Shown here: positions 1 to 8,596 of the stretch, one piece after another
Layout: every line of letters starts with the position of its first letter
Numbering within the stretch: the stretch's first letter is position 1
Assembly: GCF_935822925.1 (NCBI RefSeq)
Contig: NZ_CAKXZS010000003.1
Span: 141,301 to 205,300 of the forward strand
DNA length: 64,000 nt
DNA from: Mesorhizobium ventifaucium
GTDB taxonomy: Bacteria > Pseudomonadota > Alphaproteobacteria > Rhizobiales > Rhizobiaceae
Reading direction: 5' to 3'
Translations under genes and position numbers: made by a program
The notes under the pieces: generated by a model
Told to the model about the DNA's origin: nothing
What the model saw: the letters and a program-made list of their open reading frames with translations, nothing else
The model's database searches: none

Positions 1-178
1 CATGGCTCCTGGCATGGACGAGGCCACGCTCGCGTGCCCGGCTCGCTGCCGTCCAGCCGGCGTTCAATCGATCGGCCGAGGTCACCGCCAGCAGGTCAAC
101 GTCGCGACGGTCCTCCGCCATCACGCCAACTGCCTCGACGGCCTCCGGCGCGACGGCGCCGCAGTAGGGCGAGCGGCG
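1..178 (-). pseudogene. C-terminal remnant of an AceE/transketolase-like protein
   Basis: Read on the minus strand from 178 to the window edge, one frame stays open and encodes GAVAPEAVEAVGVMAEDRR followed by LLAVTSADRLNAGW and RARERGLVHARSH. From family knowledge this resembles the C-terminal transketolase-like region of pyruvate dehydrogenase E1 (AceE) type proteins. An in-frame TAG at 179-181 lies directly before it and there is no start codon, so the N-terminal bulk of such a protein (normally 700-900 residues) is missing. The piece runs off the left edge. I read it as a 5'-truncated relic. A recent stop or frameshift in a longer gene is unlikely, because the upstream sequence encodes an unrelated short ORF. 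Confidence 0.55.
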
Positions 179-400
179 CTATCGGCCCAACGGCTGCCTT
201 GATAGGGAAATCAGTTCTTTCTCGTCGATCACGCCGGCCATGTAATTGGCAATAATCCGAGACGCGAGCGCCTCACGCTGACCAGTCGATTGACCTTCAA
301 GCTTGAGCTGTTCGAACGCTCGAGCCAGCAGAGCCAACTCGGACGGATCGAAAATACCAGCTTCCTCAGCTTTTCGACGGATCGCCAAGGCATCCCTCAA
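179..400 (-). CDS. Small hypothetical protein, possibly frameshifted at its N-terminus
   Basis: This 73-residue ORF starts with TTG at 400 and reads as a helical, charged protein with no signal peptide and no motif I recognise. The composition looks like genuine coding sequence. There is no Shine-Dalgarno before the TTG. In a neighbouring frame an ATG at 437 opens MSRQTLQRQSIV, which would continue smoothly into LRDALAIRRKAEEAG if one T around 402-404 were absent. The true gene may therefore span 179-437 with a one-base insertion. Its function is unknown. It ends at the TAG that also precedes the AceE-like remnant. Confidence 0.5.
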   Translation of the reverse strand: MRDALAIRRKAEEAGIFDPSELALLARAFEQLKLEGQSTGQREALASRIIANYMAGVIDEKELISLSRQPLGR

Positions 401-465
401 AGACGATCGATTGTCTTTGCAACGTTTGCCGCGACATTGTGTTCCGGGAGGTGGTTCAAGACGAG

Positions 466-511
466 CCTAAAGCGCGTCGCGTTCGACCGGCCTCACGCGA
501 CGCGCTTTAGG
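466..511. repeat. Perfect 16-bp inverted repeat
   Basis: The left arm CCTAAAGCGCGTCGCG (466-481) and the right arm (496-511) are perfectly complementary around a 14-base loop. It lies between convergently and divergently arranged genes and next to a second palindrome (522-576). The AAAGCGCGTCGCG core is of a type I associate with interspersed rhizobial intergenic palindromes. It could also act as a bidirectional terminator, but no T-run follows. Confidence 0.8.
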
Positions 512-521
512 TTGTTGTCTT

Positions 522-576
522 ATGCATGTCGTTTTCGCGTCCAGGCCCGAGGGCATGCTTTTTGCGCGACATGCAT
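522..576. repeat. Rhizobial palindromic element (ATGCATGTCG / CGACATGCAT arms)
   Basis: Ten-base perfect arms at 522-531 and 567-576 flank a 35-base interior. Together with the flanking TTGTCTT and TTAGG this resembles the RIME-like mosaic palindromes dispersed in Rhizobium and Mesorhizobium genomes. It stands 10 bases from the 466-511 palindrome, so the two form a tandem pair. A decayed relative (GATGTGCATTAGG) appears near 4777-4789. Confidence 0.6.
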
Positions 577-643
577 TAGGCGCGCACCCTTGCTGGCCCT
601 CTGCCGACAGCGGCTGACGCCAGTGGCCACTTGCCGGCCTGCG

Positions 644-2812
644 CTATGAGCGCACCACCAGAGGCACCAGACCCTCATGGCGGTGGTCGAGATAACACAC
701 AACACGGTCGCCAATGCGCTCGAAGATGAGATCGACTTTCGCCTCGCCAATGGCCAGGTGGCGGATAACGATGTTGTCGATGCCGATAGGCAGCCGCGGG
801 CGTTCCACAGTGATCTCGCGTTTCCAGCCGTCAACCCGAATGCCCAGGCAAGCCTGCAGCATCATGAAAGCGGAGCCAGCCGACCAGGCTTGCGGCAGAC
901 AGGCGACCGGGTAGGCCACCGGTGAATCGCTGGCCGCACGCGTAAAGCCGCAGAACAGCTCTGGCAGCCGCATGTTGAAACGGACCGCCGCCTCGAACAT
1001 ACCGCTCATCAGCTTCACCACGCTGTCGCGTTCGTGATAGCGGGCGAGCCCGGAGGCGCAGAGCGCGGTGTCGTGCGGCCAGATCGAGCCATTATGATAT
1101 GACATCGGGTTGAATGGGATCTCGTCGTCGGCCAGTGTGCGAACGCCCCAACCACTATGAAGATGAGCAGAGAGCAGCTGGCTGGCAAGTGCCTGCGCCC
1201 GTTCCGCCGACGGCAGCCCGACATAAAGCAGGTGACCGGCGTTGGACGTGCGAACCGCGCATTGCTTGCCTTCTCCGTCGATCGCCAAAGCATAGAAACC
1301 GCGGTCCGGCATCCAGAAATGCGTCTCGACCGCCTGACGGATCCTTTCTGCCAGGGCGCTCCAGTACGCCGCCTTGGCGTCGTCGCCGCGCCTGGCGGCC
1401 AGCGCCGCCATCCCTTGATATGCGGCGAAGGCATAACCTTGCACCTCGACCAATGCGATCGGCCCTTTGGGGATGGTGCCGTCGGCATGGAAGACGGCAT
1501 CGGAACTGTCCTTCCAGCCTTGGTTGAACAGACCCGTGTCGGCCGCCCTGTTGTAGGTTACAAAGCCTTCCCCGTTGCGGGCTCCCACCTCTTCCATCCA
1601 AGCAGTGGCGGCGCCCAGCGAGTCCCACATACGGTCGACGAACGCCCCGTCTCCGGTGCGTTCGGCGTAAGACGAAGCCAGATAGACATAAAGTGGCGTG
1701 GTGTCGACGCCGCCATAGTAGCGGCCGAACGGCAGCTCGCGCAGCACCGCCATCTCCCCCTTGCGGGTCTCATGCATGATCTTGCCGGGTTCGGCGTCGT
1801 CGAACACGGAGGTTTCGGTCGACTGATAGCGGGCAAGGAAGGCCAATACGCCGCGGGCAAGGTCGGGATTGAGCCAAAGCATCTGCAAAGCGGAAATGAC
1901 GCCATCGCGGCCGAAAGCTGTCGAGAACCAGGGGATACCGGCATAGGGGTATGGCCCGGTCTCCAGATCGGTCGTCAGCAGCGCGATGTCGGCGCGCGTG
2001 CGTGTCAGCCAGTCGTTGAACACGCGGCCGGAGCTGAAGACGGTGGCGCCCTGCCGGCGCTTTGAGCGCATGGCGAAGCGGGCTCGCGCAGCGGCCGCGC
2101 GAAAGCGGTCGGTGGAGGGGGTTTCTTCGCTGTGGCCCACCTCCAGGTACAATGCTCTGCTGTCACGCCTTGCCACGACAATGAGGAAATCGGCGTGATT
2201 GGGGTGCACCTGATCGGGCTTGATCGAGAATGCGATGACCGATTGACGCGCCACATTGTCGAGGCCTTCATATCGGAACGTCACGCTTGCCGCGCCGACC
2301 AGCGCGTCATGGGCGCGACCGCGGCGGCTGCGTGTGGTGCCGCGCACCTCGAACATGTCACGGAAATCGGCGTCGAAATCGAGCCGGACCGGCAGAACCA
2401 CCTCGCGCGCGGAGTAGTTGGTGAACTTGATGCGTTCGAACATGCGGTCCTGCCAGATGAACCGCGTCCGATCGATGTGGACGACGCCCGGCAAGGTTTC
2501 GCTGCCATTCGGCCCGATAGTGGCCAAATTGGTGAGATTGGCGGTGAACAGGATATTGTCCTGCGACAGCGAGGCGCCGAGCAGCGACGGCATCCGGCCG
2601 CCGATGAACAGGCGGAAGCGCGACAAAACACGCGTGTCGTCACGGAAAAGCCCGTCGCCGGTGCCGCGTATGTCGCCGTAGCTGTCTGCGACGACGAAGC
2701 AATCCTCGTGTTTCAGCGCAAATTGCCGATGCGGCTCGCGCGGCGCCGTTTCGTCGATTGCCGGCAGCGCCACGGCTGGATCAATCTTGCGGTCTTCGAG
2801 TTGAGTGGTCAT
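644..2812 (-). CDS. Amylo-alpha-1,6-glucosidase / glycogen debranching-type protein
   Basis: A 722-residue protein with the N-terminal domain typical of the bacterial debranching-enzyme (GDE_N_bis) family: FALKHEDCFVVADSYGDIRG, then GDGLFRDDTRVLSR. The C-terminal half is an (alpha/alpha)6 glucoamylase-like domain with AGIPWFSTAFGRDG, NGSIWPHDTALCASG and QAWSAGSAF. The family is annotated as acting on alpha-1,6 branches of glycogen or related glucans, though many members are uncharacterised. The ATG at 2812 is chosen because GGGAGGGG lies 6 bases upstream; an ATG ten codons earlier lacks this. There is no signal peptide, so it is cytoplasmic. The next gene on the same strand is a GT4 glycosyltransferase, and such pairs suggest a small glucan or osmolyte module. 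Confidence 0.88.
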   Translation of the reverse strand: MTTQLEDRKIDPAVALPAIDETAPREPHRQFALKHEDCFVVADSYGDIRGTGDGLFRDDTRVLSRFRLFIGGRMPSLLGASLSQDNILFTANLTNLATIGPNGSETLPGVVHIDRTRFIWQDRMFERIKFTNYSAREVVLPVRLDFDADFRDMFEVRGTTRSRRGRAHDALVGAASVTFRYEGLDNVARQSVIAFSIKPDQVHPNHADFLIVVARRDSRALYLEVGHSEETPSTDRFRAAAARARFAMRSKRRQGATVFSSGRVFNDWLTRTRADIALLTTDLETGPYPYAGIPWFSTAFGRDGVISALQMLWLNPDLARGVLAFLARYQSTETSVFDDAEPGKIMHETRKGEMAVLRELPFGRYYGGVDTTPLYVYLASSYAERTGDGAFVDRMWDSLGAATAWMEEVGARNGEGFVTYNRAADTGLFNQGWKDSSDAVFHADGTIPKGPIALVEVQGYAFAAYQGMAALAARRGDDAKAAYWSALAERIRQAVETHFWMPDRGFYALAIDGEGKQCAVRTSNAGHLLYVGLPSAERAQALASQLLSAHLHSGWGVRTLADDEIPFNPMSYHNGSIWPHDTALCASGLARYHERDSVVKLMSGMFEAAVRFNMRLPELFCGFTRAASDSPVAYPVACLPQAWSAGSAFMMLQACLGIRVDGWKREITVERPRLPIGIDNIVIRHLAIGEAKVDLIFERIGDRVVCYLDHRHEGLVPLVVRS

Positions 2813-2889
2813 GGTCAACCCCTCCCGTCCAGAAGCGACCAAGGCGGCTCAGGCGCTGATCCGAGCAGCCGAGCCGTCGCCTTGCTCGG

Positions 2890-3984
2890 TCAGGTAGACA
2901 TAGTCATCATTGCGGCATTTTTAGCGCGCTCGTTTTGAGAACCAAGTGCTTCCGTCATGTCCTCCGAGAGCGAGCCATAGATCGCCACATAGTCGCGGCA
3001 CATGCGCTCGACCGTGAATCGCTCCTCAAAAGTCCGTCGCACCTGTGCACGATCAAGGCCGTTTATCCGCCGTACCGCATCCACAGCTTCGTCCAGCGTG
3101 TCGACGATCAACCCGGAAACACCATCGTCGATGACCTCCGGAACGGCACCGCGCCTGAACGCTATCACAGGCGTGCCACAGGCCATCGCCTCGATGGTTA
3201 CGAGTCCGAAGGGTTCCGGCCAGTCGATAGGGAACAAAAGCGCTGCCGCATTCCCCAAAAAGTCTGCTTTTTGCCGTTCGTCGATCTCGCCGATGAATTC
3301 CACGTTCGAACTTTTAAGCACCTGGGGTTCGACCTTCTCCTTCCAATAGGATTGGTCGACCTTGTCGATCTTGGCGGCGATCTTCAGAGGCATTCCGGTA
3401 CGCGCAGCGATCTCAATGGCCGTTTCGGGCCCCTTTTCCGGTGAGATGCGGCCGAGGAATGCGAGATAGCCCGAGGCTTTCGGGCGAAAAGGCAGAAGAT
3501 CGCGAGGCAGACCGTGATACACCGTTCCGACCCAACGGACAGGCGGCATGGGCCAGCGTTGATCGTAAGAAATCGAAACCAGCGGAATGTCATCAAACAT
3601 CGTATAAAGCTGCGCCAGGTCCGGGAGGTCGAGCCTTCCATGAAGCGTCGTAACGGTTCGCTGGGCAAAGTCCCGGACTATGGGGAAGTGGAGAATATCG
3701 ATGTGAAAATGCAGCACGTCGAATTCATCGGCCCGCCTGCGCACCTGTTCAAGCATCATCACGTGCTGGGGAATGTCGTGCCGAACCCTGGGATTCAGGC
3801 GCAATGCAATGTCGCAACACGGGACCAATTCGGCAGAGGTGCGTGAATCACCGCTGGCAAACAAGGTCACGTCATGCCCCTGTCGAACAAGCTCCTCAGT
3901 CAGATATGAAACTATTCGCTCGGTCCCGCCATAGGTCCGCGGCGGCACGGCTTCGGTAAGGGGGGCGATCTGGGCAATTTTCAT
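2890..3984 (-). CDS. GT4 family glycosyltransferase
   Basis: A 364-residue GT-B fold glycosyltransferase. The N-terminus (MKIAQIAPLTEAVPPRTYGG, then GTERIVSYLTEELVRQGHDV) is the acceptor-domain Rossmann start seen in GT4 enzymes. The C-terminal nucleotide-sugar half carries YLAFLGRISPEKG and EPFGLVTIEAMACGTPVIA, the EX7E-type motif. Acceptor and donor cannot be read from sequence. I start at the ATG at 3984 because homology begins there; an in-frame start 12 codons upstream would add unrelated residues. It lies 77 bases upstream of the debranching-type gene on the same strand and is probably co-transcribed with it. Confidence 0.88.
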   Translation of the reverse strand: MKIAQIAPLTEAVPPRTYGGTERIVSYLTEELVRQGHDVTLFASGDSRTSAELVPCCDIALRLNPRVRHDIPQHVMMLEQVRRRADEFDVLHFHIDILHFPIVRDFAQRTVTTLHGRLDLPDLAQLYTMFDDIPLVSISYDQRWPMPPVRWVGTVYHGLPRDLLPFRPKASGYLAFLGRISPEKGPETAIEIAARTGMPLKIAAKIDKVDQSYWKEKVEPQVLKSSNVEFIGEIDERQKADFLGNAAALLFPIDWPEPFGLVTIEAMACGTPVIAFRRGAVPEVIDDGVSGLIVDTLDEAVDAVRRINGLDRAQVRRTFEERFTVERMCRDYVAIYGSLSEDMTEALGSQNERAKNAAMMTMST

Positions 3985-4165
3985 CTGCAACACTTCTCGA
4001 AAGCGAAGGTCATCCTTCAAAAAGCTCCGACGGCAATCCCCTTCCTCGCGTTTATTGCGGTGCGGTCCTCCTCCTGCGCCAACTCTCGAAGGGCCGATAT
4101 GTTCCCGGCGGGAACAATCGCCGCGTCAGGGGAGTTCACGTAGAGGGACTAAAAGGAGAACCAGG

Positions 4166-4312
4166 ATGGCTACGAAGCTTCAGGACACAAAAGCCGTCAA
4201 GGGATCGAGCGGTGAGCACGGCGGCAATCGCGGTGGCAATCAGGACAAGAAGGACAAGCCGCAAAAGAGCAGCCAGGCTGCCGGCAAGGATCCAAAGCGC
4301 GGCAAGGACTAA
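4166..4312 (+). CDS. Tiny Lys/Gly-rich hydrophilic protein
   Basis: A 48-residue protein starting at an ATG 5 bases after a strong AAAAGGAGAA ribosome site. It is almost entirely Lys, Gly, Ser, Gln, Asn and Asp, with no hydrophobic core, so it should be disordered. It is reminiscent of small KGG-type stress proteins, but I see no exact motif and do not assign a function. It is followed 64 bases downstream by a second protein of the same character. Confidence 0.6.
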   Translation: MATKLQDTKAVKGSSGEHGGNRGGNQDKKDKPQKSSQAAGKDPKRGKD

Positions 4313-4376
4313 CCGACGCCTGCCCCGAAGCGGGCCGCAATGGCTGCGATCCCCGACCATCGACAGGAGTGACACC

Positions 4377-4592
4377 ATGGCAAAGAAAAACTCGCCTACG
4401 AAAGCCGAGCAGCCTGTATCGGGCCAGCCTGTATCGGGAAAGAGGGCAAGCGGCAGCGACAAGGCCAAGCAACCGGCCAAGGGCGGCGCCCAAGCCAGGA
4501 ACGCCCAGGAATGGGGCGGCGGATCGAAAGCGTCGAAAGGTAAGATCACCCGGGCAGACCGGGAAAACCCCAACTCAAGCCAGCGCAGCTAG
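4377..4592 (+). CDS. Small disordered Lys/Gly/Ser-rich protein
   Basis: A 71-residue protein starting MAKKNSPTKAEQ, with an AGGAGTG ribosome site 5 bases before the ATG. It is low in hydrophobic residues and rich in Lys, Ser, Gly and Gln. It contains a short internal duplication (PVSGQPVSG) encoded by two near-identical 12-base DNA repeats at about 4412-4437. It is paired with the 48-residue protein just upstream and likely shares its transcript. The function is unknown. Confidence 0.58.
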   Translation: MAKKNSPTKAEQPVSGQPVSGKRASGSDKAKQPAKGGAQARNAQEWGGGSKASKGKITRADRENPNSSQRS

Positions 4593-4903
4593 GCATTTCG
4601 CGTTCATCCAATCAGTCGGCGCGGAATTTCGAACGGCTCGGCCGGATGAGTTCGGATTGGGGATGTGTTCGGATTACAGGCACGCCTTCGCCTGTCGTGT
4701 GCGCCCCTCGACATTGCAATTCGAAAATGATCGAAGGCTCCGTGCCACAGCGCGGGCAATTGCGGCCTTGACGCGATGTGCATTAGGTCGTTTGTTGCGA
4801 GCGGAGTGCCACGGGAGGAAACCATGGAAGTCACCCTGGGGGCGGATAGCCTCGCAGCGCGGTTCCACGTTTTCACGCCGATGACCGGCGAGGGCTCCCG
4901 CGC
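4593..4903. other. Intergenic region before the liv operon
   Basis: No coding frame is convincing here. A decayed fragment of the palindromic repeat (GATGTGCATTAGG, about 4777-4789) is visible. The liv promoter should lie in the last 150 bases, but I could not pick out a clear -35/-10 pair. Confidence 0.5.
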
Positions 4904-5659
4904 ATGAATTCCGGAGCGATCCTCGAAGCAGCGGGATTGACTAAGGAATTTGGGGGCTTCGTCGCTGTCAACAATGTCAACCTGACGGTGGAGCGGGGAT
5001 CGATCCACGCGCTGATCGGTCCCAACGGCGCAGGCAAGACGACGCTCTTCAACTTGCTGACCAAATTCCTCCAGCCAACGCGCGGCGCGATCCGCTACCA
5101 AGGCCGCGACATCACCAGGATGCAGCCGGCCGACATCGCGCGGCTGGGTCTTGTGCGCTCCTTTCAGATATCGGCGGTGTTTCCGCACATGACGGCACTC
5201 GAGAACGTCCGCATCGCGCTGCAGCGCCGGCGCGGCGACAGTTTCGATTTCTGGCGCTCCGAAACAGTGCTCTCCAAGTTCAATGGCGAGGGTTCGGCTC
5301 TTCTCGCCGATGTCGGCCTGACCGAGTTTTCAGATATCCGCGCCAGCGATCTGTCCTACGGCCGCAAGCGCGCGCTTGAAATCGCGACGACGCTGGCGCT
5401 TAACCCTGAAATGCTGCTTCTCGACGAGCCCATGGCCGGCATGGCGCAAGAAGACATCGAGCGGATCTCGGCGCTGATCCGGCGCATCTCCAAGAACCGC
5501 ACGATTTTGATGGTTGAGCACAATCTGTCGGTCGTCGCCTCGCTGTCGAACCGCATCACCGTGCTCGCGCGCGGCAAAGTCCTCGCCGAAGGCGACTATG
5601 CTGCGGTTTCCAAAGATCCGCGTGTTGTCGAAGCCTATATCGGGGCCGGCCATGTCTGA
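4904..5659 (+). CDS. livG: Branched-chain amino acid-type ABC transporter ATPase (LivG family)
   Basis: A 251-residue ABC ATPase. Walker A GPNGAGKT is at residues 39-46, the signature region is LSYGRKRALEIA (the variant common in LivG proteins in place of LSGGQ), Walker B is MLLLDEP and the switch His is in MVEHNLS. The inserted segment after the Q-loop, and the C-terminus ending in VVEAYIGAGHV, are typical of LivG. It heads a five-gene HAAT importer and overlaps the next ATPase by 8 bases, so the two are translationally coupled. The substrate is not fixed by the ATPase; see the binding protein. Confidence 0.92.
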   Translation: MNSGAILEAAGLTKEFGGFVAVNNVNLTVERGSIHALIGPNGAGKTTLFNLLTKFLQPTRGAIRYQGRDITRMQPADIARLGLVRSFQISAVFPHMTALENVRIALQRRRGDSFDFWRSETVLSKFNGEGSALLADVGLTEFSDIRASDLSYGRKRALEIATTLALNPEMLLLDEPMAGMAQEDIERISALIRRISKNRTILMVEHNLSVVASLSNRITVLARGKVLAEGDYAAVSKDPRVVEAYIGAGHV

Positions 5660-6398
5660 AGTTGAACTTGCAAGCAGGCCGGCTGCTGGCCCCTCGGCGA
5701 GACCGCTGCTTCGCGTCGATGGCCTGCAGGGCTGGTACGGCGAGAGCCATGTGCTTCACGGCGTGAGTTTCGAGGTTGGCGAAGGCGAAGTGGTGACGCT
5801 GCTCGGCCGCAATGGCGCCGGCAAGACGACGACGCTGAAGGCGGTCATGGGAATTCTCTCCAGGCGCTCGGGCTCGGTCACCTACGACGGTCGGGAGACG
5901 ATCAAGCTGCCGTCGCGGTTGATCGCACAGATGGGCATCGCCTACTGCCCCGAGGAGCGGGCGATCTTTTCCAGCCTCTCTGTCGAGGAGAATTTGATGC
6001 TGCCGCCGCAGGTGCGCCCTGCTGGGCTCACCGTCGAGCAGATTTTCGAGCTCTTCCCGAACCTGAAGGAACGGCTTTCGAGCCAAGGCACCAAGCTATC
6101 GGGCGGCGAACAGCAGATGCTCGCCATCGGCCGGATCCTGCGGACGGGCGCCAAGCTCTTGCTGCTCGATGAGCCGACCGAAGGGCTTGCGCCCGTCATC
6201 GTGCAGCAGATCGGCCGCACCATTGCCCGGCTCAAGGACGAGGGATTCACGATCGTGCTCGTAGAACAGAATTTTCATTTCGCCGCGTTGGTCGCGGACC
6301 GTCACTACGTGGTGGAACAGGGGCGCGTGATCGACACGATCCCCAACCGCGAACTCGACGCCAACATCGGCAAGCTGCACGCCTATCTCGGTGTCTAG
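5652..6398 (+). CDS. livF: Branched-chain amino acid-type ABC transporter ATPase (LivF family)
   Basis: A 248-residue ATPase, second of the pair. Walker A GRNGAGKT is at residues 52-59, the signature is LSGGEQQMLAIGR, Walker B is LLLLDEPTEGLAP and the switch His position is replaced by Q in VLVEQNF, as is usual for LivF. The start at 5652 overlaps the end of livG. An extra N-terminal tail of about 18 residues precedes the ABC core. It forms the heterodimeric motor for the two permeases encoded downstream. Confidence 0.92.
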   Translation: MSEVELASRPAAGPSARPLLRVDGLQGWYGESHVLHGVSFEVGEGEVVTLLGRNGAGKTTTLKAVMGILSRRSGSVTYDGRETIKLPSRLIAQMGIAYCPEERAIFSSLSVEENLMLPPQVRPAGLTVEQIFELFPNLKERLSSQGTKLSGGEQQMLAIGRILRTGAKLLLLDEPTEGLAPVIVQQIGRTIARLKDEGFTIVLVEQNFHFAALVADRHYVVEQGRVIDTIPNRELDANIGKLHAYLGV

Positions 6399-6443
6399 AC
6401 GATCATCAACGGCGCGTTGCGCCGCAATTGGAGGGAAGTAGCG

Positions 6444-7640
6444 ATGAAAAAAATGGGATTTGTCCTGGCTTCAACGGCGAGCCTGCTGATGGCCGGCGCG
6501 GCCTACGCCACAGATGTCAAGATCGGCGTTCTGAATGACCGTTCCGGCATCTATGCAGACATCGCCGGCGAAGGCTCGGTCATCGCGGCCCAGATGGCCG
6601 TCGAAGACTTCAAGGCGACGGACAAGGGCATCAACGTCTCGATCGTCTCCGCCGACCACCAGAACAAGCCGGACGTCGGCTCGAACATCGCCCGCCAGTG
6701 GTACGACACCGAAAATGTCGATGTAATCGCCGACGTGCCAACCTCGTCGGTGGCGCTCGCCGTCAACGAGATCACCAAGGAGAAGAACAAGATCTTCCTC
6801 GCCTCGGGTCCGGCCTCGTCCGACCTCACCGGCAAAGCCTGTTCGCCCAACACTGTCCACTGGACCTACGACACCTGGGCACTTGCCAACGGCACGGGCT
6901 CGGCCATGGTCGCACAGGGCGGCGACAGCTGGTTCTTCGTCACAGCGGACTACGCCTTCGGCCACGCGCTCGAGCGCGATACGTCGGCGGTCGTCGAAGC
7001 ATCGGGCGGCAAGGTTCTCGGCGCCGTCCGTCATCCTTTCCCCGGCCAGGATTTTTCGTCCTTTCTGCTGCAGGCGCAAGGGTCGGGTGCCAAGGTCGTC
7101 GGCCTCGCCAATGCCGGCGGCGACACGATCAACGCGGTCAAACAGGCGTCGGAATTTGGCATCACGCAGGGTGGCCAGGCGCTCGCCGCCCTGCTGATGT
7201 TCATCAACGACGTGCATGCGCTTGGCCTCGAAGTGGCGCAAGGCCTCGTGCTCACCAGCGCGTTCTACTGGGACAAGAACGATCAAACGCGGGAATTCTC
7301 TGCCCGTTTCCAGGAGCGGAATGCCGGACAAAAGCCTTCGATGATCGAGGCCGGAGTCTATGCTTCTGTCCTGCATTACCTTAAAGCCGTCGAAGCCGTC
7401 GGCGACAAGGATGCGGCCAAGGTGATGGCCAAAATGAAGGAAATGCCGACCGAGGATCCGCTGTTCGGCAAGGGCACGATCCGCGCCGACGGGCGCAAGC
7501 TGCACGACATGTATCTGTTCCGCGTCAAGAAGCCGGACCAATCGAAGCGTCCATGGGATTATTTCGAGACAGTGGCCACCATTCCGGCCGACAAGGCGTT
7601 CCGCCCGCTCGCCGAAGGCGGCTGTTCGCTGGTCAAGTAA
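6444..7640 (+). CDS. Periplasmic substrate-binding protein, LivJ-like (PBP type 1)
   Basis: A 398-residue precursor with a clear signal peptide (MKKMGFVLASTASLLMAGAAYA, cleavage before TDVKIGVL). The mature part begins with the type 1 periplasmic binding fold motif VKIGVLNDRSG and contains DVIADVPTSSVALAV and PGQDFSSFL. The ATG at 6444 follows GGAGGGA at 6430-6436. The family binds branched-chain amino acids, amides, urea or aromatic acids. Nothing here fixes the ligand, and the lack of a classic Leu-binding context means an aromatic or organic acid ligand is equally possible. It sits between ATPase and permease genes, and a strong hairpin follows it. Confidence 0.9.
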   Translation: MKKMGFVLASTASLLMAGAAYATDVKIGVLNDRSGIYADIAGEGSVIAAQMAVEDFKATDKGINVSIVSADHQNKPDVGSNIARQWYDTENVDVIADVPTSSVALAVNEITKEKNKIFLASGPASSDLTGKACSPNTVHWTYDTWALANGTGSAMVAQGGDSWFFVTADYAFGHALERDTSAVVEASGGKVLGAVRHPFPGQDFSSFLLQAQGSGAKVVGLANAGGDTINAVKQASEFGITQGGQALAALLMFINDVHALGLEVAQGLVLTSAFYWDKNDQTREFSARFQERNAGQKPSMIEAGVYASVLHYLKAVEAVGDKDAAKVMAKMKEMPTEDPLFGKGTIRADGRKLHDMYLFRVKKPDQSKRPWDYFETVATIPADKAFRPLAEGGCSLVK

Positions 7641-7653
7641 GCGAGCCTCGCCA

Positions 7654-7682
7654 ACGATGCGCCGAAGAGCTCGGCGCATCGT
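7654..7682 (+). other. Intercistronic hairpin after the binding-protein gene
   Basis: An 11-bp perfect inverted repeat (ACGATGCGCCG / CGGCGCATCGT) with a 7-base loop lies between the binding-protein stop and the permease start. No T-run follows. From well-studied importers, such hairpins stabilise or partially terminate the message so that the binding protein is made in excess over the membrane subunits. Confidence 0.7.
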
Positions 7683-7708
7683 ATCGTCGATAGTCAGCTG
7701 GAGCGACC

Positions 7709-8596
7709 ATGTTCGAACTGCTTGGAATTCCGCCACAGGTCCTGTTCGGGCAATTGCTGCTCGGGCTGATCAATGGCTCCTTCTATGCGGTTCTGAGCCT
7801 CGGGCTGGCGGTCATCTTCGGTCTACTGAACATCATCAATTTCACGCATGGCGCGCAATACATGCTGGGCGCCTTCGGCGCCTGGATGCTGCTCAACTAT
7901 CTCGGCGTCGGTTACTGGTGGGCTGTGTTCATCGTCCCGCCGATTGTCGGCGTCACCGGCATCGTGCTTGAGCGCGTAATGATCCGACGGCTCTATCACC
8001 TCGACCATCTCTACGGGCTGCTTCTCACTTTCGGCCTAGCGCTGATCATCGTCGGCTTCTTCCGCCAGTTTTTCGGCGTATCCGGCCTGCCGTACCCGCC
8101 GCCGCCGCTTCTGACCGGCGGGTACAATCTCGGCTTCATGTACCTGCCCAATTCGCGCGCCTGGGTGATTGTGGCTTCCCTCATCGTGTGCCTCGCGACC
8201 TGGTTCATCATCGAAAAGACCCGGCTTGGCGCCTATCTCAGGGCTGCGACCGAGAACCCGACCATGGTCGGCGCGTTCGGCATCAACGTGCCGCTGCTCG
8301 TCACGCTCACATATGGTTTCGGCGTCGCACTCGCGGGTTTCGCCGGCGTGCTCGCCGCGCCGATATACGCAGTCAATCCGAACATGGGGGCAGACCTGAT
8401 CATTGTCGTCTTCGCCGTCGTCGTCATCGGCGGCATGGGCTCAATCCTGGGCTCGATCCTCACCGGCTTCGGGCTTGGGCTGATCGAGGGGCTGACCCGC
8501 GTGTTCTATCCGGAAGGCTCTGCCGTGGTGATCTTTGTCATCATGGCGCTCGTGCTACTCGTCAAGCCCGCGGGTCTGTTTGGACGGAGTGTGTGA
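7709..8596 (+). CDS. livH: Branched-chain amino acid-type ABC permease (LivH family)
   Basis: A 295-residue, very hydrophobic inner-membrane protein. The N-terminal LINGSFYAVLSLGLAVIFGL and NIINFTHGAQYMLGAF and the late GGMGSILGSILTGFGLG are diagnostic of LivH permeases. About eight membrane segments are visible. Its stop codon shares one base with the livM start (TGATG), so the two permeases are translationally coupled. Confidence 0.93.
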   Translation: MFELLGIPPQVLFGQLLLGLINGSFYAVLSLGLAVIFGLLNIINFTHGAQYMLGAFGAWMLLNYLGVGYWWAVFIVPPIVGVTGIVLERVMIRRLYHLDHLYGLLLTFGLALIIVGFFRQFFGVSGLPYPPPPLLTGGYNLGFMYLPNSRAWVIVASLIVCLATWFIIEKTRLGAYLRAATENPTMVGAFGINVPLLVTLTYGFGVALAGFAGVLAAPIYAVNPNMGADLIIVVFAVVVIGGMGSILGSILTGFGLGLIEGLTRVFYPEGSAVVIFVIMALVLLVKPAGLFGRSV

